A stretch of DNA of 64,000 nt. Origin: Bacteroidota bacterium (GTDB lineage: Bacteria; Bacteroidota; Bacteroidia; Bacteroidales; F082). The stretch spans positions 1-64,000 of the forward strand of contig JAHJTC010000005.1 of the NCBI GenBank assembly GCA_018830105.1, read 5' to 3'. Shown one piece after another: positions 26,416-36,025 of this stretch. A program made the position numbers and the translations under genes. The notes beneath the pieces were generated by a model. The model had not been told where the DNA came from, ran no database searches, and saw only the letters and a program-made list of their open reading frames with translations. Position 1 is the stretch's first letter. Each line of letters begins with the position of its first letter.

Positions 26416-27020
26416 ACTATTTTATTTTATGCTTGAGGCCTACACTTGCTTAAGCAGATTATTTCCACTTAAACACCTGACTAAGCCATTCCAGCAACAA
26501 AAATAACCATTGAACAGCACATAGCCTCTTTTTTTCTGACAGTGGTTGGCTGGGTGTTTGGTTTTGAGCGAAAAGGAATTATTTGTCAAACCCCAAAGCC
26601 CCCTCAGCCTGCTGTTTGCTAATGAGTGGTTTTTATTTTTCTAAGTAAAAATGTAAATACTAATAATTATATACTTAACACAACTTGTGATAATTAAATT
26701 AGAAATAACTTTCATTAATATATAATATGCCTATCCGTTTTCCTATACAAAAAGAGAATTTGTATGCGTCAATCTTCCTTAATTTTTCACTGTTGTAGAT
26801 TCAACAGTTAGCTTAGGCTCAATAAAACAACGTGATACACCCTGCAAGGGCAAGGTATGCCCTAACAAGGTGCTTTTTTTATGTATTGAGTTCCCCGGAG
26901 CAATGCTGCCGGATGATGTTTAGCCGGACTTTCAGCCCAATATTTCATGCGATCAGAGGATCAAAATAGCGGTAAAATTATTCCCATGTCCATGGTTTTC
27001 GATACGCATGCTCAGTGATA
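26416..27020. other. 605-bp AT-rich gap with candidate small RNA
   Basis: No coding sequence is supported. The right half contains a possible small RNA that ends in an intrinsic terminator at about 26837-26880. Nothing else recognisable was found. Confidence 0.5.
26725..26881 (+). ncRNA. Candidate small RNA with terminator
   Basis: A plus-strand terminator-like structure ends here: outer CACC/GGTG, inner AGGGCA with TGCCCT, then seven T (26874-26880). No plus-strand gene lies upstream for more than 2.5 kb; the neighbour is the minus-strand amylase. A second hairpin, CTGTTG-TAGATT-CAACAG, lies about 45 bp before it. The pair suggests a short independent transcript. The 5' end is a guess. I do not recognise 6S, 4.5S, RNase P or tmRNA. 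Confidence 0.35.
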
Positions 27021-27473
27021 TTATAAATCGGCAATAACCGTATTTACCTCATCGGCAAATTCCACTACTTTCGACTTTTCAAGTATAGATATTTCATAAC
27101 CAACACTTTGTCCGGCATTATTTGTGATCACAAAAGTTGCCGTATAGCAATTTAGTATATTCACAGCACCCAAAATCAAGAGAATAATGCCAAATGATGT
27201 AATAAGTGCAAGGCCGGCAATGATTAATACAATGCCAATCAACAGTCTTAAGACAGAAAAACTTGTTGAACTGGTAACAGAAGCTATTGTTTTTAAAGGT
27301 TGACCCACCTGCGCTGTTCCCAGCGGGATTAGGCCAAAAAGTGTATTTGGTGTGTGACCTGTTACTCTCTTGTTGGTTAATGTGTAATGGGCCTTTAACC
27401 AAAATAGAATAAGGTTTGCAGTAAATGTTGCTTCTTTAATTTTTTGTTCATCTTTACCTAGAATTGTACTCAT
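27021..27473 (-). CDS. PH-like small membrane protein
   Basis: The 150-residue protein has an N-terminal part with a beta-rich pattern (YTLTNKRVTGHT near 31, then LGTAQVGQPLKTIASV) resembling bacterial PH (bPH) domains. Two adjacent hydrophobic helices follow at about 73-103 ([17 protein letters not shown] and GIILLILGAV), then a C-terminal tail. It is probably an inner-membrane protein with a cytosolic lipid- or protein-binding face. It is a single gene in a non-coding neighbourhood; function unknown. Confidence 0.55.
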   Translation of the reverse strand: MSTILGKDEQKIKEATFTANLILFWLKAHYTLTNKRVTGHTPNTLFGLIPLGTAQVGQPLKTIASVTSSTSFSVLRLLIGIVLIIAGLALITSFGIILLILGAVNILNCYTATFVITNNAGQSVGYEISILEKSKVVEFADEVNTVIADL

Positions 27474-27927
27474 AATGATAGATATTTTTGAATTTTCCTA
27501 CTCATAAGGCTTTTCGGTTTCGCCCCTTCTTTTTAGAGTGGTTCTGGATCCCACTTTTTACAATTCAATTTGTTTTTTACATGCGGGAGGTCAACCCATC
27601 TTTTGACCGATTGTTAAAAACATAAGCAAATATTTTAAGCGATTCAGTGGTTTTGGAGTACGCTTACCGCAGGAATGACCGGGGTTGTATGCCGTAAACT
27701 TTTTATTCAATTCCGGTAACCGTTTGGTTTTTAGTGGTTTTAGTTATTAAGCGTAAAAATAAAAATTCCAGAGGTACTTTCCAAATTATTTTCGATAAAA
27801 AATACAGATTGTACGTGCACAGCGGCTTCCGGGGCTCCTGGCAGCTTAGAAATTTGCCCCGACATTTAGTCCCGTAAATCACTATTTTTTTGCTAATTTT
27901 GCAGCCTCAAAAAAATGATTAAAAGCT
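27474..27927. other. 454-bp divergent intergenic region
   Basis: It separates the PH-like gene (minus) from ffh (plus). Apart from the ffh -7 promoter element at 27894-27901 I see no gene, repeat or RNA; in particular, no 4.5S-type SRP RNA signature is present. Confidence 0.6.
27894..27901 (+). promoter_or_regulatory. -7 promoter element of ffh
   Basis: TAATTTTG, followed by C, matches TAnnTTTGC exactly. It lies 26 bp upstream of the ffh ATG. The -33 element is not clear. Confidence 0.5.
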
Positions 27928-29262
27928 ATGTTTGAAGGTCTAAGCGATAAACTGGAACGCTCGTTTAAAATGCTCAAAGGACAGGGGCATATTTCTGAAA
28001 TCAATGTGGCAGAAACCCTCAAGGAAGTCCGTAAGGCCTTGCTTGATGCCGATGTTAGCTTCAAGATTGCCAAGGAGTTCACCACCACGGTCAAAGAAAA
28101 AGCCCTTGGTCAAAAGATACTAACGGCCGTTTCTCCTGGGCAGCTGATGGTGAAAATTGTGCACGACGAGCTCACCCAGCTCATGGGTGGCGAGCAGGAG
28201 GAAATCAATATCAATGCCAATCCCGCTATTATCCTTATCGCCGGTTTGCAGGGTTCCGGGAAAACCACCTTCTCAGCCAAGCTGGCCAATTACCTGAAGG
28301 CGAAAAAAGGCAAAAAGGTGTTGTTGGTAGCCGGTGATGTGTACCGTCCCGCCGCCATCGACCAGCTTAAGGTGCTGGGCGAACAGGTAGGTGTTGAGGT
28401 GTTTACCGAAGATGGCAGCAAAGATCCCGTCGGCATTGCCCAAAAAGCCATCGCGCAGGCCAAGCAAACCGGAATACATATTGTCATCATCGATACCGCC
28501 GGACGTTTGGCTGTTGACGAGATGATGATGAACGAAATTGCCGCCATCAAGAAGCGTGTTGACCCGCACGAGATCCTTTTCGTGGTGGATTCAATGACAG
28601 GACAGGATGCTGTAAATACAGCCAAAGCCTTTAACGACCGGCTCGATTTCGATGGTGTGGTACTTACCAAACTCGATGGCGATACGCGCGGTGGTGCTGC
28701 CCTGAGTATCCGTTCGGTCGTGGATAAACCAATCAAGTTTGTGGGTATTGGCGAAAAGATGGATGCCCTGGATGTGTTTTATCCCAAACGTATGGCCGAT
28801 CGTATCCTTGGCATGGGCGATATCGTTTCGTTGGTGGAACGCGCTCAGGAACAGTTTGATGCCGATGATGCCCGCAATCTGCAGCGCAAACTGGCCAAGA
28901 ATGAATTCAACTTCAACGATTTCCTGAAACAGATTCAGCAGATCAAGAAAATGGGTAATATCAAAGATTTGGCGGGGATGATCCCCGGCATGGGCAAAGC
29001 GCTCAAGGATACCGATATCGATGACGATGCCTTCAAAGGCATCGAAGCCATCATCCATTCCATGACACCCGCCGAACGCGAGAATCCAAAGCTGATGAAC
29101 GGCAGCCGCCGCAAACGCATCGCCGATGGCAGCGGAACCAGCATTGTTGAGGTAAACCGCCTGGTGAAACAGTTTGACGAAACAGCCAAGATGATGAAGA
29201 TGATGACCGGTGGCGGCGGAAAAAAAATGATGCGGATGATGAATCAAATGAAAAAACGCTGA
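27928..29262 (+). CDS. ffh: Signal recognition particle GTPase Ffh
   Basis: The 444-residue protein has the SRP54 layout. An N-domain four-helix bundle (1-90) is followed by the G-domain with P-loop GLQGSGKTT (about 106-114), DTAGRL (about 190) and [10 protein letters not shown] (about 247). The M-domain (about 300-444) contains the signal-peptide/RNA-binding helices, including [13 protein letters not shown]. The C-terminus is Met- and Lys-rich, as expected. It binds SRP RNA and signal sequences of nascent membrane proteins and docks at FtsY. It is followed by a terminator, then folD on the same strand. Confidence 0.97.
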   Translation: MFEGLSDKLERSFKMLKGQGHISEINVAETLKEVRKALLDADVSFKIAKEFTTTVKEKALGQKILTAVSPGQLMVKIVHDELTQLMGGEQEEININANPAIILIAGLQGSGKTTFSAKLANYLKAKKGKKVLLVAGDVYRPAAIDQLKVLGEQVGVEVFTEDGSKDPVGIAQKAIAQAKQTGIHIVIIDTAGRLAVDEMMMNEIAAIKKRVDPHEILFVVDSMTGQDAVNTAKAFNDRLDFDGVVLTKLDGDTRGGAALSIRSVVDKPIKFVGIGEKMDALDVFYPKRMADRILGMGDIVSLVERAQEQFDADDARNLQRKLAKNEFNFNDFLKQIQQIKKMGNIKDLAGMIPGMGKALKDTDIDDDAFKGIEAIIHSMTPAERENPKLMNGSRRKRIADGSGTSIVEVNRLVKQFDETAKMMKMMTGGGGKKMMRMMNQMKKR

Positions 29263-29283
29263 TAAATTAGACACAAGTTTTGT

Positions 29284-29318
29284 GGGAGACGCTGGCTTTC
29301 AGGGTCTCTTATTTTTTT
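29284..29318 (+). terminator. Terminator after ffh
   Basis: The stem GGGAGAC with GTCTCTT (29284-29310, two G-T pairs at its base) is followed by seven T. Confidence 0.7.
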
Positions 29319-29339
29319 AGACACTAAGCAAACAAGCTG

Positions 29340-30230
29340 ATGAAAAGCAAAGTAATTGATGGTAAAGCCATCGCAGCTAAAATTAAAAAGGAAATCGCTG
29401 CCGAAGTGGCGGCAATGATTGATAATGACGTAAAAGCGCCGCATCTGGTTGCTGTTATCGTAGGCGATGATGCCGCCAGTCAAACCTATGTCACTTCAAA
29501 AGAGAATGCCTGTCGTTCGGTGGGCATCACTTCTTCGGTTTACCGGCTGGAATCTGCCGCCACCGAAAAGGAGTTGCTCGAGATGGTGCAGTTTCTGAAT
29601 CACGACCCTGATGTGGATGGTTTTATCGTCCAGCTTCCCTTGCCCGATCATATCGACACGGATAAAATTATTCAGGCTATCGATCCCAAAAAAGATGTGG
29701 ATGGCTTTCATCCCGAGAATGCAGGCCGCATGATGCTGGGCTTGCCGTCGTACCATGCTGCCACACCATTTGGCATCATGGAACTGCTGAGGCGCAGCAA
29801 AATAGAAGTGACCGGAAAGCATGTGGTCGTATTGGGCAGGTCGAATATTGTGGGCACACCACTCAGCGTGATGCTTTCGCGCAAGGCGGCAGGCGCCGAT
29901 GCTACCGTTACCTTGTGCCATAGCCGGACGGCAAACCTCAAAGCAATCACGCTGCAGGCGGATATCCTTGTGGCAGCCATCGGAAAATGCGGTTTTGTTA
30001 CCGCCGATATGGTAAAGCCCGGCGCTGTGGTTGTTGACGTGGGGATTCATCGAGTGGAAGATGCCTCCAAAGAAAAAGGCTATCACCTGGCCGGAGATGT
30101 GGACTACAAACAAGTGTTTGAAAAAGTTGCGCACATCACGCCGGTGCCCGGAGGAGTAGGGCCGATGACGATAGTGTCGCTCTTGCAGAACACCTTAGCT
30201 GCTGCCAAACATAGCATTTATCAGGAATGA
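29340..30230 (+). CDS. folD: FolD, methylene-THF dehydrogenase/cyclohydrolase
   Basis: The 296-residue bifunctional enzyme converts 5,10-methylene-THF through methenyl-THF to 10-formyl-THF with NADP. Visible signatures are YVTSKENACRSVGI (about 53, containing the catalytic Lys), VQLPLPDHI (about 97), DVDGFHPENAGRM and the NADP-binding GRSNIVGTPLSVML, followed near the C-terminus by TPVPGGVGPMT. Length is normal. Its stop overlaps the start of the next gene (ATGA), so the exported protein downstream is translationally coupled although functionally unrelated. Confidence 0.97.
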   Translation: MKSKVIDGKAIAAKIKKEIAAEVAAMIDNDVKAPHLVAVIVGDDAASQTYVTSKENACRSVGITSSVYRLESAATEKELLEMVQFLNHDPDVDGFIVQLPLPDHIDTDKIIQAIDPKKDVDGFHPENAGRMMLGLPSYHAATPFGIMELLRRSKIEVTGKHVVVLGRSNIVGTPLSVMLSRKAAGADATVTLCHSRTANLKAITLQADILVAAIGKCGFVTADMVKPGAVVVDVGIHRVEDASKEKGYHLAGDVDYKQVFEKVAHITPVPGGVGPMTIVSLLQNTLAAAKHSIYQE

Positions 30231-31537
30231 AAAACTTCAGGCTTCTTCTGGCGGTTGGCTTTGGCGTATTGCTGCTCGTGCATGCCGGCATGGTGCAGGC
30301 GCAGTGTGCTGATCCTTTTGCGAGATTTTTAAACAACGTATCTAACGAGCTTCCTGAGGTGCAGGCGCAGTGTGCTGATCCTTTTGCTGCAAATTTTGAG
30401 CCGGCCGAGGATCAAAAAAATGCAGCCTGCAACTACCCGATCACGGTTTACAACCCGCCCTTTTTGTTTGAGCTGGACAAAACTATGGAAGAAACCTCCG
30501 GACTGGAATTCTACAACGGATTGCTCTGGACACACAACGACAGCGGCGGCGAGGCGTTGCTTTACGGCATGGATACCGTGCAGGGAAAAATCGTTCAACG
30601 CATTGCCTTGGCAAACAGCAAAAACAGGGATTGGGAAGATGTAACGCTGGATGAGAACTATTTTTATGCCGGCGATTTTGGCAATAATGCGGCCACGCGA
30701 AAAGATCTGCTGGTGTATCGCTTTCCGCTTAGCGGGATACCAGCGCAGGGTGATGCCACTGTTGAAGCGGAAAAGATTCACTTCCGCTTCCCGGATCAAA
30801 CGGTGTTTGAGCGCAACTGGGATTCCAATAATTTCGATTGCGAGGCCATGGTAGCGGGCAAGGAATACCTCTACCTCTTTTCAAAAAACAGGGGCGATCA
30901 GCAAACAAAGCTTTACCGCCTGCCCAAAAAGCCCGGGAATTATGTAGCCGAGTTGATCGACACCTTCAACAGTCAGGGATTGATTACCGGAGCGACATAC
31001 GACAGCAAGAACAAGCAGCTCGCACTTATTGGCTACACCCACAAAACCTGGCAGCCTTTTGTCTGGCTGTTTTATGGTTTCGATGAGGAAGACTTTTTTG
31101 GTGGATACCACCGCCGTCTCGATCTGTTGAATCTGATCACGGTTCAAGCCGAAGGCATCGTTTTTGTGTCGCCCAATCAGCTGATGATTTCCGCCGAAAG
31201 CACCAAAACCTTCTCTGCACGGATGTTTCGTTTCGACGCCGCACCTTATACAGAGATGCTGCAACTGGCCAAAAGTAACAGCAAAGCTAGCGGCTGGCTG
31301 CAAAAAGACGAAGCCGGCAGCCGATATGTGGTGGCGGGCGATCAGCTAAAAGCAGGGTCCTATTTGTGTGTGTTGTTTGATGCACAGGGCAATCAGCTGC
31401 ACAAAAGCCTGATACAAATCGATAATAAACCGCTGCCACTTGCTATTGCTGCTGAAACCATGCCCAGGATCACTTCCGTTGCCCTTTTCGGGAAACGACA
31501 TACCTACTATACAATAACGAATGACGATAACAAATAA
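30227..31537 (+). CDS. Exported protein with Cys motif and beta-propeller-like region
   Basis: The 436-residue protein has a signal peptide (to about 25). Right after it the motif QAQCADPFA occurs twice, 22 residues apart. The second copy is complete (C-x-DP-x-A-x-N-x-x-P-x-x-D-x5-C-x-Y), a short Cys motif frequent in Bacteroidota surface proteins. The rest (about 75-340; WTHNDSGGEALLYGMD, DWEDVTLDENYFYAGDFGNNA) has the repeated beta pattern of a propeller-type domain. It overlaps folD by 4 bp and queE by 17 bp. There is no clear T9SS tail. Function unknown. The first, partial motif comes from a 66-bp in-frame duplication with an insert. Confidence 0.6.
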   Translation: MKNFRLLLAVGFGVLLLVHAGMVQAQCADPFARFLNNVSNELPEVQAQCADPFAANFEPAEDQKNAACNYPITVYNPPFLFELDKTMEETSGLEFYNGLLWTHNDSGGEALLYGMDTVQGKIVQRIALANSKNRDWEDVTLDENYFYAGDFGNNAATRKDLLVYRFPLSGIPAQGDATVEAEKIHFRFPDQTVFERNWDSNNFDCEAMVAGKEYLYLFSKNRGDQQTKLYRLPKKPGNYVAELIDTFNSQGLITGATYDSKNKQLALIGYTHKTWQPFVWLFYGFDEEDFFGGYHRRLDLLNLITVQAEGIVFVSPNQLMISAESTKTFSARMFRFDAAPYTEMLQLAKSNSKASGWLQKDEAGSRYVVAGDQLKAGSYLCVLFDAQGNQLHKSLIQIDNKPLPLAIAAETMPRITSVALFGKRHTYYTITNDDNK

Positions 31538-32159
31538 CACGAACGATCTATTTGAAGACGGCAAAAAGCTTCCGCTGATGGAGGAGTTTTATACCATTCA
31601 GGGCGAAGGCTACAATATGGGAAGTGCCGCCTACTTTATCCGCATTGGCGGCTGCGATGTGGGCTGCCATTGGTGCGACACCAAGCCCAGCTGGGATGCC
31701 ACGCATTTTCCACCCACTGCTGCTGCTGATATTGCAGCACGTGCTGCTGCCAGTCCGGCCAAAACGGTAGTCGTAACCGGAGGCGAGCCTTCGATGTATC
31801 CGCTGGATTATTTCACCGGGCTGCTGCAGGAATTGGGGATCAAGACGATGGTAGAAACATCGGGCGCTCACCCGCTAAGCGGTACGTGGAACTGGATATG
31901 CCTCTCGCCAAAGAAGCTGTCGCCGCCCAAATCAGCGATCTACCAGAAGGCGCACGAGCTCAAGGTAGTGATCGAAAAAGAAGCTGACCTGCAATGGGCC
32001 GAAAGCAATGCCGCATTGGTGCGTGAGGATTGTTTGCTATATTTACAACCCGAATGGAGCGTTTCAGAAAAAATAATGCCATGGCTTACCGAATATGTGA
32101 TGAAGCATCCGCAATGGCGCATCAGCCTGCAAAGCCACAAATATATGCGTATTCCCTAA
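31521..32159 (+). CDS. queE: 7-carboxy-7-deazaguanine synthase QueE
   Basis: The 212-residue radical-SAM enzyme of the queuosine/deazapurine pathway turns 6-carboxytetrahydropterin into 7-carboxy-7-deazaguanine. C45-x3-C49-x2-C52 (GGCDVGCHWCDT) is the [4Fe-4S]/SAM-binding cluster motif. FYTIQGEG at 23-30 and VVTGGEPSMYPLDYF near 94 are typical of QueE. It overlaps the preceding gene by 17 bp and the following PorE-like gene by 46 bp from its chosen start, an extreme packing. No other que genes lie in the window. Confidence 0.92.
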   Translation: MTITNNTNDLFEDGKKLPLMEEFYTIQGEGYNMGSAAYFIRIGGCDVGCHWCDTKPSWDATHFPPTAAADIAARAAASPAKTVVVTGGEPSMYPLDYFTGLLQELGIKTMVETSGAHPLSGTWNWICLSPKKLSPPKSAIYQKAHELKVVIEKEADLQWAESNAALVREDCLLYLQPEWSVSEKIMPWLTEYVMKHPQWRISLQSHKYMRIP

Positions 32160-34066
32160 TCGTATTGCTGCTGCTTTTAGGGTCGTCGGCTGCTGTGGCG
32201 CAGGAATTTACCACACGCAACAACACCTCAAAGAAGGCCTTGAAAGCCTACGAAAAAGCGGAGCAGCAGTATGTGCAATACAATTTTCCTGAGAGCATAG
32301 CGCTGCTGAAACAAGCCCTTGACAAAGATCCCTTACTTATCGATGCCTGGTTGCTGATGGGTGATGCTGCGGCAGCCCTCGACAGCAACTCGCTTGCCCT
32401 CGAAGCCTACGAAAATGCGTATGCGCTGAGTCCTTTCTATTATCCGCCAACAGCATATATGCTTGGGAAGGCCTACCTCGAAAGTCGTCGCTTCGATCAG
32501 GCGGTGGAGGTGCTGGCCACGCTGCTGCAGCATAGCGATCTGCCGGCTGAATTGCTGAAAGAGGCAGAGCAGGTGAGGCAGACAGCGGTTTTCAGAAAAG
32601 CGGCTTACGCCCAGCCCGTTCCTTTTGATCCCCTGCCGCTTGAGCCAAGTATAAACAGTGCAGCCGACGAATATGTGAATGCGCTGCGGCTGGATGGCCG
32701 GATGCTTGTTTTTACGCGCAGGTCAGTGCAGGAACAAAAAAGCCCGCCCATGTTGGAGCGGTTGATGCTGGCAGAGGCTGACAGCTCCAGCTGGTCTTTG
32801 GCGGAGGTTTTTAGCCCTGATTGGCCTGTTACAGAACAAATTGGAGCCGTAACTTTCTCTGCTGATGGCCTGCAGATCTATTTTGCCGCCTGTGGCTGGC
32901 CTGATTCAAAAGGAAGCTGCGACCTCTACCTGTCGCAATACAGCGATGGAGCATGGCAAAGGCCGGTCAACCTGGGAAACGCCATAAACAGCGGTTACTG
33001 GGAGTCGCAGCCCAGCATTTCTGCTGATGGAAGGCAGCTTTTTTTTGCCAGCAACCGCAGTGGCGGAGCGGGTGGCTCTGATCTCTGGAAGAGCAGCCTG
33101 AATGGGGATGGCAGCTGGTCCAAGCCTGTAAATCTTGGTGAGCAGGTCAATTCCGAAGGCAACGAAATGGCTCCTTTTCTGCATCCTGATGGCAAAACGC
33201 TGTATTTTTCATCTGATGGACTTATCGGCCTGGGAGGCGCGGATCTTTTTGTCAGCCGCCTCGATACAGCAGGGCAGTGGCAACAAGCCGTAAATATGGG
33301 CTATCCGGTTAATACTACCTCAGACGAAATCAACCTGGTGGTGGCTGCGTCCGGCAAAACGGCTTTGCTTTCGGCCTTGAGCGACAGCACGCAAACCTAT
33401 GATATCTTATCGTTCAGCTTGCCGGCGCAACATCGGCCACAGCCGGTAACTTATTTGCAAATCGTGGCAAGGGATTTGGAAACCAAAGCGCCGCTGCAAG
33501 CCAGGCTGGTGCTGTCGGATCCCCGGACGGCCCGTGAGCTGATCACGGACTCCACCGATATATCAGGCGCTTCCTTTGTTGTGATCCCCGCCAAAGATTC
33601 TTATGCCTTGCAGCTGAGCAGCGAGGGCTATTTGTTTTACGACAGTTTTATCCGCCCCGAGGCAGGAACGGAGCTAGAGCCTGCAGAGATAGAAATCTTT
33701 CTGGAGCGTATAAAAAGCGGTAAAACGGTGGTGTTAGATAATATTTTGTTCCAAGTCAATCAGGCTGTCTTGCTTGCCGAGGCCTACGCCGGCTTGCATA
33801 ACCTGGAGCAATTCCTGAGTCAAAATCCTGGGTTAAAGGTTCGGATCGAAGGGCATACCGACAATTCAGGCGGGGATAGCTTTAACCAAAAGCTGTCGCA
33901 GGATCGGGCTCAGGCTGTTGCCGGATTTTTGACTGATCGTGGAATTGATCCGAAACGAATTGAAGTAGCAGGTTTTGGTTCGAATCGCCCGATAGCATCC
34001 AATGAAACAGACAAAGGCCGCGCAAAAAACAGACGGGTGGAGCTAAGGATAATTTCCGGCTTCTAA
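32114..34066 (+). CDS. PorE-like OmpA/TPR/PD40 protein
   Basis: From ATG 32114 the protein has 650 residues; earlier in-frame ATGs at 32054 and 32081 lie deeper within queE. A signal peptide (SLIVLLLLLG...AVAQ) is followed by TPR repeats (about 35-145), a PD40/WD40-like propeller (about 170-430, with repeated S-x-D-G-x-x-L-F/Y-F-A/S-S blades), a carboxypeptidase-like linker domain (about 435-530), and a C-terminal OmpA domain (about 540-650; IEGHTDNSGGD, NRRVELRI) that binds peptidoglycan. This order is that of PorE, a component anchoring the T9SS apparatus. It may be PorE or a paralogue. It ends tail-to-tail with the minus-strand FMN-binding gene, overlapping by 4 bp. Confidence 0.8.
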   Translation: MAHQPAKPQIYAYSLIVLLLLLGSSAAVAQEFTTRNNTSKKALKAYEKAEQQYVQYNFPESIALLKQALDKDPLLIDAWLLMGDAAAALDSNSLALEAYENAYALSPFYYPPTAYMLGKAYLESRRFDQAVEVLATLLQHSDLPAELLKEAEQVRQTAVFRKAAYAQPVPFDPLPLEPSINSAADEYVNALRLDGRMLVFTRRSVQEQKSPPMLERLMLAEADSSSWSLAEVFSPDWPVTEQIGAVTFSADGLQIYFAACGWPDSKGSCDLYLSQYSDGAWQRPVNLGNAINSGYWESQPSISADGRQLFFASNRSGGAGGSDLWKSSLNGDGSWSKPVNLGEQVNSEGNEMAPFLHPDGKTLYFSSDGLIGLGGADLFVSRLDTAGQWQQAVNMGYPVNTTSDEINLVVAASGKTALLSALSDSTQTYDILSFSLPAQHRPQPVTYLQIVARDLETKAPLQARLVLSDPRTARELITDSTDISGASFVVIPAKDSYALQLSSEGYLFYDSFIRPEAGTELEPAEIEIFLERIKSGKTVVLDNILFQVNQAVLLAEAYAGLHNLEQFLSQNPGLKVRIEGHTDNSGGDSFNQKLSQDRAQAVAGFLTDRGIDPKRIEVAGFGSNRPIASNETDKGRAKNRRVELRIISGF

Positions 34067-34686
34067 ATAGTGTCTGTCTTTAAATAGGCTTCAGACAACG
34101 ATTTCAATTGAACTTCTTCCTGCTTTTTGGGGCTGTTAGATGGCATAAGTCTGCTAAGCTGTTCCGTAATAAACTGCACATCATCGGTCATTGCATGAGT
34201 CGAAATCGTTGCCCCGGAAACGGCGTCAATATTTTTGCCTACTTGAAGACTACTGTTGCCTCGATAGCCAAAAAATTGTTTGAGCCACCATTTGGCGGTG
34301 ATTTCGTGACCATGGGTGGCCGCATAGTTGAAGATTCTGATATACTGCACTGATGCCGTTGTGTCAAAAAAGATATAGTAATCGAAATATTCCTTATCTC
34401 CGGTTTTATCAGCAGCATTTGCGATGGAACAGCCGCCGGAGCGACAACTGAAAACACGCCCAAGATAGAGATAGGCCTGTGTTTCACCATTTGCAATCAC
34501 GCTATAGAAGTTACCTGCGGGCATCGCTTTGGAATCCTTGAACTGCTGGAATTCGGCTTGTTTCAGGTTCAGCTGTTTGCGGATGTCTTTTTCGAGCGAG
34601 CGTGGAAAATTCTGTTCCTGCGCTCCGGCGGGAGGCAGGAACAAAAGCAGATTGATATTGAAAATAAGGATTAGAATATTTTTCAT
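34063..34686 (-). CDS. Exported FMN-binding domain protein
   Basis: The 207-residue protein has a signal peptide (to about 22). Residues about 80-180 form an FMN-binding domain whose motif VSGATIST includes S-G-A-T, in which the Thr accepts FMN covalently from ApbE. A pair of Cys (FSCRSGGC, about 81-88) is an additional feature, perhaps redox-active or metal-binding. The location is periplasmic or outer-membrane-associated, and it probably takes part in extracytoplasmic electron transfer. It lies 8 bp downstream of a porin gene on the same strand, so the two likely act together. Confidence 0.75.
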   Translation of the reverse strand: MKNILILIFNINLLLFLPPAGAQEQNFPRSLEKDIRKQLNLKQAEFQQFKDSKAMPAGNFYSVIANGETQAYLYLGRVFSCRSGGCSIANAADKTGDKEYFDYYIFFDTTASVQYIRIFNYAATHGHEITAKWWLKQFFGYRGNSSLQVGKNIDAVSGATISTHAMTDDVQFITEQLSRLMPSNSPKKQEEVQLKSLSEAYLKTDTI

Positions 34687-34694
34687 GGGATTTG

Positions 34695-35873
34695 TTAAAA
34701 CATAATTCCAAAACCGGCATTGAAGGTGGTTGAATAGGCATCGGCTGAGGCGGGTTTCACCAATTGAATATCGGTTTTAAACACGGCACCCTGCACGAGT
34801 CTCCAAGTTAGTCCGGTAGTTATGGCCTGCACCTCATTGGCTTCTGCCGGGGAGAGTCCTCCGGCTGTTTTTGCCTGGGTGTTGTAGGCTTCGTAGCGCA
34901 CAAAGGGGATTAGTCCGGCTTGCTGATCGCTGTTTCCAAGCAGGTCGTAGGCGGCCTCCACATAGTATCCGTTCAGGGCGCTGCCCAAATCGCTGGCAGC
35001 AAACTGATTGTACGCAGCCGTATTGTTCACGGAGGCATAATACAGTTGTCCGCGAAACTGCCAGTGTTTCAAGGTGTAACGTGCATCAAGGCCGATCATA
35101 TTGATACCCACCACGGAGGAGTCGGCAGTGGCAAGGGCAGCGGCATCCTGTTTGTCCAGTTTGTTATACAAGCTGCTCTGTGTTTTGCCGAAATAGCCCG
35201 AAAGTCCAAGGTTAAGGCCGCGAAGTCCAAAATATTCAAGCTTTGCGGTCAGGTTCGGTGAGCTGATGGTTGATTCTGCACCTTTTTGCCTTCCGGAGCG
35301 AAAACCATTGGCACCATTCAAGCGGGCGCTCCCGTCGTAGCCATTAAAACCGTTGACTACATAGAGCTGATATTTAATGCTTAAAGGTAAATAATTTCCG
35401 GTGATTCCAAAGCCAATTTCACGCCAGGTGGTGGGGGCAATCTTGCCGTCGATCAATGGTCTTTCGACTCCATTAAAGGTCGTGGGTTCGTGGTATTCAT
35501 TGATAATTCCCATGGGAATCAAGAGTAATCCGGCACGAAACTGAACCAGCTGATTGAGCTTGTATTGCAAAAAAGCCTGCTCCACATAAACTTCCGAAAC
35601 ATGCTCGAATTCGAGCTCGGTTACAAACTGCACCTTGTCGCTGAAATTGTAGCCAAACAGCATCACCATGCGATGCACATCCAATTTGCCGTTGTGGCGC
35701 AAGTCATTGTCGAATGGCTGGTTATAATGTACTTCGCCATAGCCGCCAATAGTAAGCTTGCTTTGTGATGCCAATAAGTTATCAGCCATATTTAAATAGG
35801 TGTTTTGATTTTCTTGGGCAACAGCCACAACTGTTGTCAGTAAAAAGAAGATGGAAAGAAGGGTTGACTTCAT
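34695..35873 (-). CDS. Outer-membrane porin (OprO/OprP-like barrel)
   Basis: The 392-residue protein has a signal peptide (cleaved after AVAQ, about 19) and, from residue 38 on, alternating beta strands of a porin-type barrel (IGGYGEVHYNQPF, FVTELEFEHV, FRAGLLLIPMGIINEYHEPTTFNGVERP) ending with Phe. The segment TTFNGVERPLID is typical of porin families found across Bacteroidota. It is followed at 8 bp by an FMN-binding protein gene. Barrel plus periplasmic flavoprotein may form an electron or solute exchange route at the outer membrane; this is inference. Confidence 0.75.
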   Translation of the reverse strand: MKSTLLSIFFLLTTVVAVAQENQNTYLNMADNLLASQSKLTIGGYGEVHYNQPFDNDLRHNGKLDVHRMVMLFGYNFSDKVQFVTELEFEHVSEVYVEQAFLQYKLNQLVQFRAGLLLIPMGIINEYHEPTTFNGVERPLIDGKIAPTTWREIGFGITGNYLPLSIKYQLYVVNGFNGYDGSARLNGANGFRSGRQKGAESTISSPNLTAKLEYFGLRGLNLGLSGYFGKTQSSLYNKLDKQDAAALATADSSVVGINMIGLDARYTLKHWQFRGQLYYASVNNTAAYNQFAASDLGSALNGYYVEAAYDLLGNSDQQAGLIPFVRYEAYNTQAKTAGGLSPAEANEVQAITTGLTWRLVQGAVFKTDIQLVKPASADAYSTTFNAGFGIMF

Positions 35874-36025
35874 CGGTTTTGTTATTGATTAATACTGCTG
35901 CAAAAATATTGCTTAGAAACAGGTGCGGGAATACCTAAATCAAGTGATATTTTAATGCTGTGTTTAGCTGAAAAGTGTAATTTTACCTTTTCTTTGTTTA
36001 AACCGATTCATACATTACACACAGT

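Noticed and set aside
27474..27927. 4.5S (SRP) RNA next to ffh
   Set aside because: The conserved GGAAGCAG/GNAR-tetraloop hairpin of SRP RNA was looked for and not found on either strand.
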